A stretch of DNA of 53,445 nt from Candidatus Omnitrophota bacterium (GCA_040755155.1 JBFMBP010000158.1:1-53445), one strand, 5' to 3'; positions 37,001 to 46,650 are shown, numbered from the stretch's first letter. The notes: generated from the sequence alone by a model not told the origin. Made by a program: numbers and translations.

Positions 37001-38806
37001 TTCCTCGAACCCGTCCGCGACAAGTTAGACGAAGTCGCCGAGAAATTGACGGGCGATTTGACGCTTTTAATTCGGCAGCAGGTGGAAAGTTTCATCCAAC
37101 CTTACATCGAATCGATGCTGAATGAGATGAAAGACTATCTGGCTCAGATCGATCCCAGCCAATATGAGGCTTACCTCAACGACGCGAGTTTCCAAAACCT
37201 GCTGGACGATATGTTTTCCAGCATCGATCTCTCGACCTACTTGCGGACGGACGATCTCATGCCCGTCGTAGAGGAAATTCAGGACATCATTACGAAACTG
37301 CGCGATGTGAACGACGCGCTGCATTTCGATCTCGACGATCTGACCGCCGATCTGGGGCCGCTGACGCAGGCGCTGCTCAGCATGGCGTTCGAATACCTCC
37401 AGGAGTCGATCGGCTACGACATCGACGATGTCCTGGCGCCGGTGCAGGACGCGATGGCGGAGATCATCGCGTTTCTGGACGAACAGGTCGTTCCCATCCT
37501 GGAAGAAGCGGAAGCCTTCTTTGAAGATCCGACTGTGTATCTCGATACGTACTTCAAACCGGCGGATATCGCCGCTTTGGAGACGCAGATCAAGGATGCC
37601 ATCAAAGCGGCGCTTTTGGATAAAGCCGAAACCAGTTACAACAACCTGATGAATATATCCGCCGAGGAAGTGACGGATTATCTCATCGATCCCCTTTTCA
37701 ATTCCCAGATGTTCCAGGATTTGAACGCGGCCGTCACCAATTATCTCTACCCCGTCAAAGAAGCCCTATTGGATCAGGCGCAGGAAGTGTTGGATTCCAT
37801 CAATGACGCTATAGAGGAATTCATCAAGGAGAAGGCGGAATTGATCGACGGCGTCGCCGCCGAAATCAAGGACACCATCGGCTTCAAGGGCGCTTCGATG
37901 AAAGGCTACGCCGTCGTCAGCGGCAACACGATGGAGAAGCTGCACATCGACGCCGAATTTACCATCGCCATTCCCGACGATGTAACCTACAGCGCCTACC
38001 TGGATATGACGCGTTATCAGATCAGCAATTCAGGCAAGAACTGCTATGCCAATCTGGATGCGGAAGACGTCATGGACGTGCGCATCGGGGCGGAAGACGT
38101 CGGTCTCTCATGGGTGGGCGCGGAACTGACGGCGGAACTCATTGAGATCAAACTGATGATCAGCGGCGGCTCGCTGGTCAACGTCGGCGGGACGCTGCAA
38201 ACCAAAGGCCAACTTGGCTTCGAAACGATGGCGATCGAAGACCCCTCCTTCGGCGTAGGAATCGGGCTGGTGGAGAATTACATCTGGGCCAGTTGCACCG
38301 TCAAATTCGACGCCTACCAAATGAGCGGCGGCATTTTCTTGGGAACGTGTTGCTCGCTGGAGCCGCTGGAGATTATCGATCCCGAAGTGGCCTCGTTGTT
38401 AAACACCGACGAGATGCGGGGCGTATTCTTGAGTGTGGAAGGCTCCTTCCCGATTTTGAATTACGGCTGCGGCCTGCGGGTGGCGGCGGAAGGGGGCGTC
38501 GCGATGTGGTACTTCGCCGACGGTCCCACCTATGGCGGAAAATTGACCGCAGGCGCCTATGGCGAAGCGGGCTGCGTTGTGAGCGTAAAAGGCAGTTTGA
38601 CTTTGATCGGCGGCAAAGACGGCTCTCAATATTACTTCAATGGAAGCGCCTGGGTCGCTGGAGGCGTCGGCTCGTGCGAACCGGAGGATTGGGATTCGCC
38701 CGGGGACGTTTTGGACGACAGTTGGTGTTTGGCCTGCGTAGCGAGTTTCGATATCACGTACAAAAACGGAGAATGGAGTGCGGACTATGACGTGGACTGC
38801 GGCTAA
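34028..38806 (+). CDS. Giant secreted protein A (1592 residues) with TP linker, helical domain and Cys-rich beta tail
   Basis: After a Sec signal (about 1-36) and a short Thr/Pro linker (about 65-105), beta-rich domains follow, the first possibly CARDB-like (IVHSIEGMDVLQGSYSISVK). A helical, Asp/Glu- and Leu-rich region covers about 985-1290, with phrases such as FLEPVRDKLDEVAEKLTGDL and FEYLQESIGYDIDDVLAPVQ. The last 300 or so residues look like a Gly-rich beta module with about ten cysteines in the final 150 (LGTCCSLEP, WCLACVASF, DVDCG), probably disulphide-bonded. No enzyme motif is visible. It is the first of three overlapping genes. The helical part could be a stalk and the tail a folded cap, but that is guesswork. 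No sorting signal is seen at the C-terminus. Confidence 0.75.
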   Translation: MKFRTAHHLIKRSLPLFTGFMVLLSAWAAVLPDAIAKPSLIPYGSPPGGSSYEQGQLLAQIILPTQPKLILTPSPTPKIIIAPTIKLPTIVIPPTNTPTPVPIFDLGVSGVVVDTTAIVHSIEGMDVLQGSYSISVKNAPVEAIPVNIQYNLLDYKGVSRKSWRDAKTISNKFRLSSYTASVQFSEKAATTDALPLSTYSLSIQISVGESKDPLIDAALTGDNIDPDQTNNKASSSAQKILHLSGTLVFGNIATTITSLSNYNFSPIKISGTGSWNSAIPFSFTDLTVGRNNVTLVAVVSSGSAAFEPPSNPYTPTASRWSYQYANGVLNASGAFADLGAVLPDGAAWRKAGVSEISFSEEPLNLNNQKLTQTLQMASAEATIADPLIWMNEGIPIMAAGNGQTFSPVKGITLIDPTPIYRFAPHFNAGFGPGKRPTNDGYLSGNIKFVNDVLITERGMQAAASSDSAEYLSSFPYNAKTRFQNLNFTVVNGHIQTNASDIQIADVVMNASTGQCQSTEPITALFNAKGSIDSDGAVVVDAALVNEYYPRFNTYTFDPISAAVWYQPGYVLPKGGATDDGVNIAEYLQAMRERGKERLYSYGDVRFSKGSDLFAGLNVMPDALLGQNFKVEIDGNPLELTNTEWTKFYIRPVGFTGVVDAQSSTNKVEIYNDPECDGQGYLVTITSFGQAYLDNDSEGLDSTIDGKIDIPWPSSITVPFEDMTLSGCGNFTQGKIPADAQSETKTLSYWQADLRLLTLAFDLLTDSSQDDERTLWVTSKNTIPHLGDEPSMQINIRPCGTLRESRIESPLLTTYDGFTTTAQKIYLTNWDGTHSPNGFYSIAGDLTVSFFNPPNIHAIVRGTVGELASGDPWADQDDPDGDREGFPSSFSSGESDISAKIADYVAKNPVTVQTQFANLINLEYTLSYNKTDKEFKSDEPLNHDLIVMDIISAVEYLNASKTEISFGVEVGGLPELNLSSAASEFSDEISNTFLEPVRDKLDEVAEKLTGDLTLLIRQQVESFIQPYIESMLNEMKDYLAQIDPSQYEAYLNDASFQNLLDDMFSSIDLSTYLRTDDLMPVVEEIQDIITKLRDVNDALHFDLDDLTADLGPLTQALLSMAFEYLQESIGYDIDDVLAPVQDAMAEIIAFLDEQVVPILEEAEAFFEDPTVYLDTYFKPADIAALETQIKDAIKAALLDKAETSYNNLMNISAEEVTDYLIDPLFNSQMFQDLNAAVTNYLYPVKEALLDQAQEVLDSINDAIEEFIKEKAELIDGVAAEIKDTIGFKGASMKGYAVVSGNTMEKLHIDAEFTIAIPDDVTYSAYLDMTRYQISNSGKNCYANLDAEDVMDVRIGAEDVGLSWVGAELTAELIEIKLMISGGSLVNVGGTLQTKGQLGFETMAIEDPSFGVGIGLVENYIWASCTVKFDAYQMSGGIFLGTCCSLEPLEIIDPEVASLLNTDEMRGVFLSVEGSFPILNYGCGLRVAAEGGVAMWYFADGPTYGGKLTAGAYGEAGCVVSVKGSLTLIGGKDGSQYYFNGSAWVAGGVGSCEPEDWDSPGDVLDDSWCLACVASFDITYKNGEWSADYDVDCG

Positions 38807-41800
38807 GCGAATTTTCATTCTCACCCTCGTCATTGCGGGTACGCTTCCCGCGATGCGCGGCGCGGCGGCGGAGGAGGCGCAAATGTTCTTCACCGCCATC
38901 GCGGGACAAGCAAGCGACGGAGAAACGCCCATTCTGCTGCGGTGGTATTCGTCCGGCGATCTTCCCCCGGCGGATGAATTTACTATTTACCGCAAAGCGG
39001 GAGACGCCAGTTCGCCGGGACCAATGAAAGCCATTGGGGCGACAAGCCGGTTGCGCAATATCCCCTTGATAAAAAGCATTCTCGATATGCCGCAGCAGCT
39101 GCGCGCCAAGGCGGATATTATGGCCATCCTGCGCGAGATTCTGGACGTTCCCGTAACGGAGGATTCCTATATCGAACAGTTGTTGCAACTGCTTGACGAG
39201 AGCGGGGACTGCAACAATTGCCAATTGCGCCGGAATATGATGATTCAATCCAATTACGCCGTCGCCATTATCGAGGGATACGGTTATCTCGATACTGTCG
39301 CATCCGGCGTTTATACTTACGAACTGCGAACCGCCGCCGCCCAGGAAGAGGATCGCATCGTCCTCGGACGGGCTACGATTGACGCTTCAACGCCGACGCA
39401 GTTGGCAGCTCCACAACAGCCGGAGTTCATTGATGTGCCTGGCGAACGCGGGCATTTGAAAGTCTACCTGCGCTGGGACCTTTCCGCCGAATTGGCGGAT
39501 CAACGCGCCGCCATGTTCGGTTATAACGTTTACCGGGGGACGGGCGATCTTTCCAGCAGCGATTTCGACGCGCTGATGGCGGCGGGACAGTTGAGGAAAA
39601 TCAACTCGGTTCCCATTCTTCCTCCGGCGGGGCAGGCGGTGAGCGGCGGCGAGGATAATTCCTATTTCTTCATGGATGACAATCTCAAGCGCGAAAAAAC
39701 CGGTCCGGCAGGCATCCCCTTCCGGGCGGGCGACCGTTTCACCTACTGGGTGACGGCTCGCGACTTGCTGGGACAGAATGGCCTCCCTAGTCCGCCCATC
39801 GTAGAGGTTGTTCCCGACAAACGGGCGCCGCGCATTCCCCGCGGATTGCATACAAGAGTTGTGGAAATTGCCGGCCAGAAGCGGATTTTCCTGGAATGGG
39901 ACCGCAATACGGACGACACGGCTTCTTACAATATTTATCGTTTCCGGCAATACGACCACGTCGGGCGGACGGACGCCTACTCGCCCATCGACGGCCTGAC
40001 GGAAGGCTTGATTTCGTCTATTCCCCAACCAGCGGCGGGCAATCCGAAATACGCCGATCCCAATATCAAACTGCCACAGGATGAAAACAAGGCGTTTTGG
40101 TATTGCCTCTCGGCGGTGGATTCATCCGGCAACGTTTCCGCTTTATCGCCGCCCATTCGCGGCGTTATCTTCGACGAAACGCCGCCCGATGCGCCGGCGC
40201 AACCGCAAATTTGCGTTCAGCAGGAAAATTGCTCTCTTCACAATATCGCCATGGGAACGTTTAAGGGAACTTCGGGAGATGTGGAAGTAGAAATCAGAAT
40301 TCAAAAGGAAACCCGCGGACCGCTTTCGCTCAGCGTCGCCCGCGAAACGACGGTATGGACCGAGGGACGGCAACAAACTTCGATAACAACCATCTATTCC
40401 GGGGCATTCCCCAATGACGATCCTTTAGTCGTCAAAGATCAATTTGCGAAAACGGATTCTTATACGTATATCCGGTATATTGTCACGATTCATACGAACA
40501 GAGGGCAAATTTGCAAGACTTTTTACATCCCCAGAGAAGACGATCAGAACGGCTACAAAACCATTAACGGCTACGCCCACGAAGGAGTGGATATTCATAT
40601 CGAATGCAAGGCGGGCATCCAATTGGAAACCATCTGCCGTCCATCGGAGCCGGGCGGCGTTACGCATATTCCAGTGGACGAAAGCGGCATGGTCGATCCC
40701 GTAACCTTCGTCATCGATAGACCTACGGACGCTTCGGGAATTATCCTCTATCGCAGCCCCAATTGCACGGATTATTATCCGGTGGACGAAGTCTACTACG
40801 AAGACGGCGCCGCCACGCTGACGGTGGAGGATCATTTCAATCCCCAACAGGGCGGGCGCGTCTGCTACGCCATCCAAGCGTTCGACGAGAACCACAATAC
40901 AAGTTCGATTACCTATATCGAAACCCAGGTTCTCATCCCGGCGGATATCGCCAATGCCATCGTCCCCTCGATGCAAAACGCGGAACCGCTGGGTGATTCG
41001 ACGGCGCCGGAAATGAAACTGACGTGGTTCGGCCCCGCTTCCAGCATCGCGGCCTTCCGCATCGAATTCGCCACAGCAGAAAATTTCGCCAGCCTCGCGG
41101 GCCAGGTGCAAGTCAGTTCAAATCAGTATGCGTTCGATAGCGAGAACAGCATTTATTCCGCCAAGTTGAACAAGATCGACGCATCGGGCGAACCGATCGC
41201 CATCGATCAAACTTATTTCATCCGCGCCGCCGCCCTCATGCAAAACGGCGACGAGCGAGACAGCAACAATTACCTCTCGTTCATTTGGACGCAGGAGGTT
41301 GGGCCGTTCGATCATCCCGTCTGGCCGGTTCGCGACATGCCGCCTGCAATTAGTTCCGTTATCTGGGGATACTGGCTCCAACCGTTAACCAATCCGCCCA
41401 GTCCATTCACTTACGGCGTTGGCGTAAAGATCGGCAGCTTAACGGTCTCGGAAAAACAGTTGGCGGAGATCGATCTCGATATTGCTCCTCCCTTCATCGT
41501 CTATCGGCAGCGCGCCGATAAAGCCGATCGAACCTACAAACAAATTAGTCCCTTGATCGAGAAGATCGACATCGATCAATACGGGAGTCTATCGGACCCG
41601 TTCTTTGCGCTGCGCTATTATTGGCAAACGCAGCCGCCCGTCGATCAAAACCGAAAAGAAAATATCAAAGCGATTTTCTTCCTGGACACGGTCAATCTTA
41701 TCTATGGCGCGGAGTACCGATATAAAATCGCGACATTGGACGCCGAGACGGGAGAGATCGTGAAGGTTTATGGACCAACCAATACGGTGGAGGTCGTCGA

Positions 41801-41807
41801 TCCATGA
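38787..41807 (+). CDS. Giant secreted protein B with several fibronectin III-like domains
   Basis: This protein of about 1006 residues has a Sec signal (MTWTAAKRIFILTLVIAGTL). Repeated FN3-like modules show recurring phrases: RWYSSGDLPPADEFTIYRK, YLRWDLSAELADQRAAMFGY, FLEWDRNTDDTASYNIYRF and LTWFGPASSIAAFRIEF. A Cys-containing insert of unknown type lies at about 465-650. FN3 arrays act as spacers or binding arms in extracellular proteins. The start is set at the ATG at 38787 because GGAG lies 8 bases before it; the frame also offers a GTG at 38778. It overlaps gene A by 20 bases and gene C by 4 bases (ATGA), so all three are probably translated together. Confidence 0.78.
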   Translation: MTWTAAKRIFILTLVIAGTLPAMRGAAAEEAQMFFTAIAGQASDGETPILLRWYSSGDLPPADEFTIYRKAGDASSPGPMKAIGATSRLRNIPLIKSILDMPQQLRAKADIMAILREILDVPVTEDSYIEQLLQLLDESGDCNNCQLRRNMMIQSNYAVAIIEGYGYLDTVASGVYTYELRTAAAQEEDRIVLGRATIDASTPTQLAAPQQPEFIDVPGERGHLKVYLRWDLSAELADQRAAMFGYNVYRGTGDLSSSDFDALMAAGQLRKINSVPILPPAGQAVSGGEDNSYFFMDDNLKREKTGPAGIPFRAGDRFTYWVTARDLLGQNGLPSPPIVEVVPDKRAPRIPRGLHTRVVEIAGQKRIFLEWDRNTDDTASYNIYRFRQYDHVGRTDAYSPIDGLTEGLISSIPQPAAGNPKYADPNIKLPQDENKAFWYCLSAVDSSGNVSALSPPIRGVIFDETPPDAPAQPQICVQQENCSLHNIAMGTFKGTSGDVEVEIRIQKETRGPLSLSVARETTVWTEGRQQTSITTIYSGAFPNDDPLVVKDQFAKTDSYTYIRYIVTIHTNRGQICKTFYIPREDDQNGYKTINGYAHEGVDIHIECKAGIQLETICRPSEPGGVTHIPVDESGMVDPVTFVIDRPTDASGIILYRSPNCTDYYPVDEVYYEDGAATLTVEDHFNPQQGGRVCYAIQAFDENHNTSSITYIETQVLIPADIANAIVPSMQNAEPLGDSTAPEMKLTWFGPASSIAAFRIEFATAENFASLAGQVQVSSNQYAFDSENSIYSAKLNKIDASGEPIAIDQTYFIRAAALMQNGDERDSNNYLSFIWTQEVGPFDHPVWPVRDMPPAISSVIWGYWLQPLTNPPSPFTYGVGVKIGSLTVSEKQLAEIDLDIAPPFIVYRQRADKADRTYKQISPLIEKIDIDQYGSLSDPFFALRYYWQTQPPVDQNRKENIKAIFFLDTVNLIYGAEYRYKIATLDAETGEIVKVYGPTNTVEVVDP

Positions 41808-44800
41808 AGCAATCAGTCCGCAATACCCCTTCGCAAGGATTCGTCCGAACGTTCCTGGCGGCGATTCTGATTTCCTGCTGCGCTTATTCGGCGCTCGGGG
41901 AAATCGTTCCCAGCCTGGACGCCGTCGACTTGAACGGCGATGGTTTCGACGGCCTTCTGTTTCTTAACGAGAACGGAACGTTGGGCGCGCAGGACAATAT
42001 TTATGGGAAAGCAGGATTTGTCTTGCCGTCCCATTTTTCCACACTCCTTTACGCCCAATCGAGCTCTGCAGGACCCGCCGCCGTCTCGGATTTCACGAAG
42101 GACGGCGTATTCGATCTTTTCCTGCTTTATCCAGACGAAGGCGGTTTCGAAGCGTTCTGGGGTCCGAAGTTCCAACAGAATGATTCCTACGCCATTACGG
42201 GACTAGGGGCGAGAGCGTCTGCGCTCGCTTTTTACAGCGGACGCGAATCCATGGCGGCGCTGGGCTTCTCTGAATCTTCCCGTATTGTTTTTCTCCAGGC
42301 GCAGAGCGATTTTAGCATTGAACAAGTTGGCGCCATCAACGCTGGAGCGCCTGTAAAAGCGCTGGCGTGGTGCGACTTCGATAACGACGGAAGTGAAGAA
42401 CTTATCGTTTTAACGAAAGAAGAACGCAAGCAGGAAGTAATACTGATTACGCCGAATTTCACGGCCATCCCCATCAAATGGACGCTCCGTTCCCTCGCAA
42501 CGATCTCCTCCGCCGAAGTCTCCAGTATGGCGATCGGCGCCATGAATAATGACGAATGGGCCGATATTGTTTTATGGTCAGACGCGAAGGAGTGCCTTGC
42601 GCTACTGGGTAGCAAAACCGGCGCATTTACATCCTTTGCTTTTTCTTTAGGCCAATCCTTTCGTAAAAAAGCCATCGATGCGGATGGGGATGGAGCGTTG
42701 GATTTCATAGCGATCTCTCCCGAACGCGATCAAGCCAATGTCTATTTGAACAACGGATTTCTCGTTTTCGCGGAAGCCGCCATCCCCAATGCGGGGGAGA
42801 GAATCGTCGATGCGGCTATTGGTTATTTCTCGCAGACCAAAACGAAGGAAATCCTACTCTGGACAGGAGACAAAACCCAATTCAAATCCGGTTCCTCTCT
42901 TTCGCTATATAGTCCTTCCAATGGCAAATTCGTCAAAACGGCGGAATCGAAAGCCCCCGCCTTGGAAGCCGACAACGAAAGCGGATACGAAAACGTTTTC
43001 ATCTATAAAACATCGGAGTATCAAAACGGAGAACCTTATATCTACCGCTCCTACCGCGTCGACGATTGGACTACGCAAGCCTCCGCCATCGCCGCTGGCC
43101 AAGTGGAGATCGAACGGGAGATTCTGCAAAACGGCCAACTGACTCCCGCCGCCGCCGTAACCTTGAGCGGCCTCGATTTTCTGGACAATCCCGCCGATTA
43201 CATGGCGGGGATCAATCAAACCAGCGAAAGCCAGTCCGTCTTCTCCTTCGGCTCGCCGCAACTGCCGCGCCCGGTGCGATTGGAGGTTTCGCCGTCTAGC
43301 GGGGCGTATAACCGCACGCTCTCCATCGAACCAGTGATGGAGAACGGCGCAGCTGCGTATTACAGCCTCAACGGCGCTCCCTGGAAAAAATACATACCCG
43401 GAACTACAGAAATTGCGCCCTACAGCAACGCGACGGTTTCCTTTTACGCTATCAAGAGCGGGGAATATAGCTCCGTTGTTACTCAATCGTATGTTATTCG
43501 TCAATCCCCTTCCGCCGATTCCGATGGCGATGGCATCCCGGATGCGCTTGAAGGGGCGTTTGGGTTGTCCATCTTCTCGGCGAGCCGCGATTTCGACGGC
43601 GACGGCTGGGACGATCTGGACGAATTGATTCGCAGCTCCGATCCCGATGACTCCGGCAGCGCTCCTCTCGACTCCGATACGCCCGCCGCCATCGATCCAG
43701 CCAATCCCCAAGCGGGAGACGGATGGAGCGATTTCGACGAAGCCATACGCCAAACGAATCCCAACAATGCAGAATCAAAGCCCATCGCGCCCGGCATTCA
43801 CGCCGGCGAATATCAAATCGAACTCAGTCCCGGCAGCCGTCTCGCCAAAGACGATCAACTGGACGATATCAGCGATGGTTCAACGTTAACGGCGCGAGAC
43901 CTCATCGGTTCCACGATCGCCTCGGCAACATTGACGGAAGCGAAATGGACATTACGCCTTCCCGGCCATGAGCCGATGATCTTGCAGGCCAGCGAGAAAA
44001 GCGCTCGGACAATGACATTGTTAAGTTACAGCTCGTCCTGGATTCCCTGCTGGAATCCGGCTTCGGCTTATGACGGGAGCCAATCCGCCGCGCAGTGGCT
44101 GGAGGATTTGCGCGCGGCGGCGCAATCGGCCTATACGCAAAGAACGGAAGTCGTAAGCGCCTCGTCCACCGCCGCCGTTTTAGCCTTCGAGTATTGGATG
44201 GCGACGGAAACGGGATTCAACCGGCCCATTCAATGGGGCGTCGAAGGCGCCGCTCCTTCGCGCGAGCAATTGGACGCTCTAATAGATAAATTCGATCTCG
44301 ACGCCGTCTATACCCATTTCGAAACGGCATTGAGCAACGGGCATAGTTGGCAAAATATCGTCCTTCAAATGATCGATCATTGGAGGGCGATTCCCCCTGC
44401 CGATAATATCGATGTAGTAATACAAAAATTGTTATGGAAAGAAGCGACGCCGGAATCGAATCTGCCGCCGGGATTTTTCGCCGACGCCTTCGCGCAAGCG
44501 GCGCAGGATTTGAGAGCGCTGTTTTTCAGCGTTCCCAAGCGCGAAGTATCGCTCACCGGCGCCGTTAGTTTCGAATATCGAACGCCCATTCTAACAACAG
44601 AGGACGGGCAGGCCTACATTTTGGACTTAGGCGGCGCCAGCGTCATTTCCGGCGCGACGGTTACGATCCAAGGAACGCTGGAAACTCAATGCGCCGCCTC
44701 CTCAGCGCAGATCGTGAGAGTTTCCTCTACGGCGACTTACGAATCCGTTCTGGTTTTAAACGATATAGACTCGGATCATGACGGTCTGGCCGACCAGTGG

Positions 44801-46420
44801 GAGAAATACTATTTCGGCGAACTCTCTTACGGTCCCGGCGACGATATGGACGAGGATGGATACGTCAATGGCGACGAATTCAACGCCATGACCAATCCGC
44901 TCAGCGCCTCGTCGATGCCCTCGACGCCTCCTTCGACGCCGACGCCGACTTTTACGGCGACGCCGACGCTGGAACCTTCGCCGACGCCGACCGTTACTCC
45001 CACCGTCATCGCGGAGGCGACAGCTACGCCGACGATTGCGCCTCCCTCGCCAACGGCTACGCCTATGGAAATCGCATCACCGACCATACTGGCGCCGACG
45101 GCGACTCCGATTCTAGCCACTCCGACGTTCATGCCGACGCCGACGTTGCTTCCGCTTCCAACCTTAACGCCAACTCCCACGAAGACGCCCATCCCGTCCA
45201 AAATGGACGAAGTGATTTTGGCGCAGGGATTCGGCGGCGATACCTTAGTCAATGTCCGCAGTTTCGCGCCGGATCAACCGTTCCCTGGCGCCACGATTCT
45301 TTCCTTCAACGCCTTAAACAAAGCGTATGAAGCCATTCTAGGCGGCGGTTTGGATCGCGCCGTTTATATCTCCACCGGCGATGTCAACAACGATGGATCG
45401 CCGGATATCGTTACCTCATTCGGCCCCATCACGAAGACGTCGCTTTATCCCAACACCGTTATTCCGCGCGATTCCAAGACGCGAAGCGTCATCGGCCATT
45501 CTTTCACCGCTTTCCCCGCCGGGAACGCGCTGCCCGTGCAACTGACTTCGGGCGAACTGCGCACAGCCGTCGGCGACTTTATCGGAGCGGGCATGGCGCA
45601 AATCGCCGTCGCTCAAGGCGCGGGCGGGCATGGCCTGATTCGCCTCTTCCAGTATACGGGCAATCCTGCGCCGAACGGATGGAAGATCGTCAGCCAAATC
45701 ACCGGCCTTTCCGGAACGGCGATGTCCAAGAACCTAAACGGCGGCCTGACCCTAGCCGCTGGCGATTTGGACAACGACGGGCGGGACGAATTGCTGGTGG
45801 GGCAAACCAATAGCTCCACTTCGCAGACGCTCTTCCACGTTTTGGACATCAACTCGGCGGGTCAGGTCGAGGGACGCTACCCCTACGCCGGATTCCCGCT
45901 CAAGTTCCAAGGCAACGGCGGCGTGGAGTTGGCGGTGGCGGACTTGAACGGCGACGGCGTCAAGGAGATCGTCGCCGCCAGCCAGGGCAACAACCGCGAT
46001 CACGGCGACGCGCGCGATACCGCGTCTCTGAGCGGGATATGCGTCATCGAGCCGAAAATCGAGAACGGCAAGATCGCCGGATTTTCCTTGCCGCAAAACA
46101 GCGTTTGGAGCGTCTTCAGCGAAGCCGACAATCCCTCCGGCGCCGTCAGCCTGGCGGCGGGTGAGTTGAATGGATACGCGGCGGACGGCCTGGAGTTGGT
46201 TGTAGGAACAGGAGCGATCGTCGAGTATAACGGCTTGATCGTTAAAACCGTGAAGCCTGCGCCGCAATCGCTCTACCGCCTTATCAAAGTCAACTTCGAC
46301 GGCCAGAAGGTCAGCGGCGTTTCTTCTATTGTCGGATCGAAGAGCGGAATGAAAGCCTTCATCGGAAGTTCCAATCCGCTCAGCGGAGCGATTTTCGTCG
46401 GCGCCGCCGATACGAACTGA
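41804..46420 (+). CDS. Giant secreted protein C with FG-GAP-like repeats, Ca-binding motifs and TP linker
   Basis: This 1538-residue protein has a Sec signal (about 1-32). The N-terminal part (about 33-380) has FG-GAP/VCBS-like repeats with DxDxDG loops, for example VDLNGDGFDGLLFL, FDNDGSEELIVL and DADGDGALDFIAI, as in beta-propellers. Thrombospondin-3/EF-hand-like Ca sites follow at about 571-630 (DSDGDGIPDALEG, DFDGDGWDDLDEL) and 988-1032 (DSDHDGLADQWEKYYFGEL). After a Thr/Pro linker (about 1039-1134) a second FG-GAP-like propeller closes the chain (VYISTGDVNNDGSPDIVTSF, AAGDLDNDGRDELLVGQ). FG-GAP propellers bind ligands or surfaces. Its ATGA start overlaps the stop of gene B, with GGAGG 10 bases upstream. 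A terminator follows. Confidence 0.82.
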   Translation: MKQSVRNTPSQGFVRTFLAAILISCCAYSALGEIVPSLDAVDLNGDGFDGLLFLNENGTLGAQDNIYGKAGFVLPSHFSTLLYAQSSSAGPAAVSDFTKDGVFDLFLLYPDEGGFEAFWGPKFQQNDSYAITGLGARASALAFYSGRESMAALGFSESSRIVFLQAQSDFSIEQVGAINAGAPVKALAWCDFDNDGSEELIVLTKEERKQEVILITPNFTAIPIKWTLRSLATISSAEVSSMAIGAMNNDEWADIVLWSDAKECLALLGSKTGAFTSFAFSLGQSFRKKAIDADGDGALDFIAISPERDQANVYLNNGFLVFAEAAIPNAGERIVDAAIGYFSQTKTKEILLWTGDKTQFKSGSSLSLYSPSNGKFVKTAESKAPALEADNESGYENVFIYKTSEYQNGEPYIYRSYRVDDWTTQASAIAAGQVEIEREILQNGQLTPAAAVTLSGLDFLDNPADYMAGINQTSESQSVFSFGSPQLPRPVRLEVSPSSGAYNRTLSIEPVMENGAAAYYSLNGAPWKKYIPGTTEIAPYSNATVSFYAIKSGEYSSVVTQSYVIRQSPSADSDGDGIPDALEGAFGLSIFSASRDFDGDGWDDLDELIRSSDPDDSGSAPLDSDTPAAIDPANPQAGDGWSDFDEAIRQTNPNNAESKPIAPGIHAGEYQIELSPGSRLAKDDQLDDISDGSTLTARDLIGSTIASATLTEAKWTLRLPGHEPMILQASEKSARTMTLLSYSSSWIPCWNPASAYDGSQSAAQWLEDLRAAAQSAYTQRTEVVSASSTAAVLAFEYWMATETGFNRPIQWGVEGAAPSREQLDALIDKFDLDAVYTHFETALSNGHSWQNIVLQMIDHWRAIPPADNIDVVIQKLLWKEATPESNLPPGFFADAFAQAAQDLRALFFSVPKREVSLTGAVSFEYRTPILTTEDGQAYILDLGGASVISGATVTIQGTLETQCAASSAQIVRVSSTATYESVLVLNDIDSDHDGLADQWEKYYFGELSYGPGDDMDEDGYVNGDEFNAMTNPLSASSMPSTPPSTPTPTFTATPTLEPSPTPTVTPTVIAEATATPTIAPPSPTATPMEIASPTILAPTATPILATPTFMPTPTLLPLPTLTPTPTKTPIPSKMDEVILAQGFGGDTLVNVRSFAPDQPFPGATILSFNALNKAYEAILGGGLDRAVYISTGDVNNDGSPDIVTSFGPITKTSLYPNTVIPRDSKTRSVIGHSFTAFPAGNALPVQLTSGELRTAVGDFIGAGMAQIAVAQGAGGHGLIRLFQYTGNPAPNGWKIVSQITGLSGTAMSKNLNGGLTLAAGDLDNDGRDELLVGQTNSSTSQTLFHVLDINSAGQVEGRYPYAGFPLKFQGNGGVELAVADLNGDGVKEIVAASQGNNRDHGDARDTASLSGICVIEPKIENGKIAGFSLPQNSVWSVFSEADNPSGAVSLAAGELNGYAADGLELVVGTGAIVEYNGLIVKTVKPAPQSLYRLIKVNFDGQKVSGVSSIVGSKSGMKAFIGSSNPLSGAIFVGAADTN
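44920..45205 (+). repeat. Thr/Pro-linker repeat tract in giant protein C
   Basis: About 285 bases of imperfect tandem ACG-CC-type codons encode alternating Thr/Pro with Ala and Leu. Such tracts appear in three more genes of this locus (about 34222-34340, 47757-47818 and 49545-49890). The linker would be extended and flexible. The DNA is simple-sequence-like and may vary in length between strains. Confidence 0.8.
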
Positions 46421-46448
46421 TTCGAGCAAAAGCAATAACGTTCAAAGG

Positions 46449-46480
46449 GGGCGGCTCGCCATCGGGCCGCCCTTTTTTTT
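46449..46480 (+). terminator. Terminator of the three-gene giant-protein operon
   Basis: GGGCGGC (46449-46455) pairs with GCCGCCC (46466-46472), directly followed by eight T (46473-46480). It lies about 28 bases after the stop of gene C and marks the end of the operon. Confidence 0.92.
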
Positions 46481-46650
46481 CGGCATTCATTATGGCGTCT
46501 GCATTGTGCAGCGGATGGGAACGTCGATCCTTAGCCTGCGGAATGCTTCCTTTGATATTTCCGATTATTCCTATCAACTTTGCTAAAAATATTATATTAT
46601 GATATACCCCTATTATTTATATCGCTTAGCGTTTTTCAGGAGCGTTCGTC

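Noticed and set aside
44827-45252. Minus-strand ORF with Val/Gly repeats over the TP linker of gene C
   Set aside because: Antisense of ACG-CC codons gives GV-type repeats; the plus-strand frame is continuous with flanking domains.
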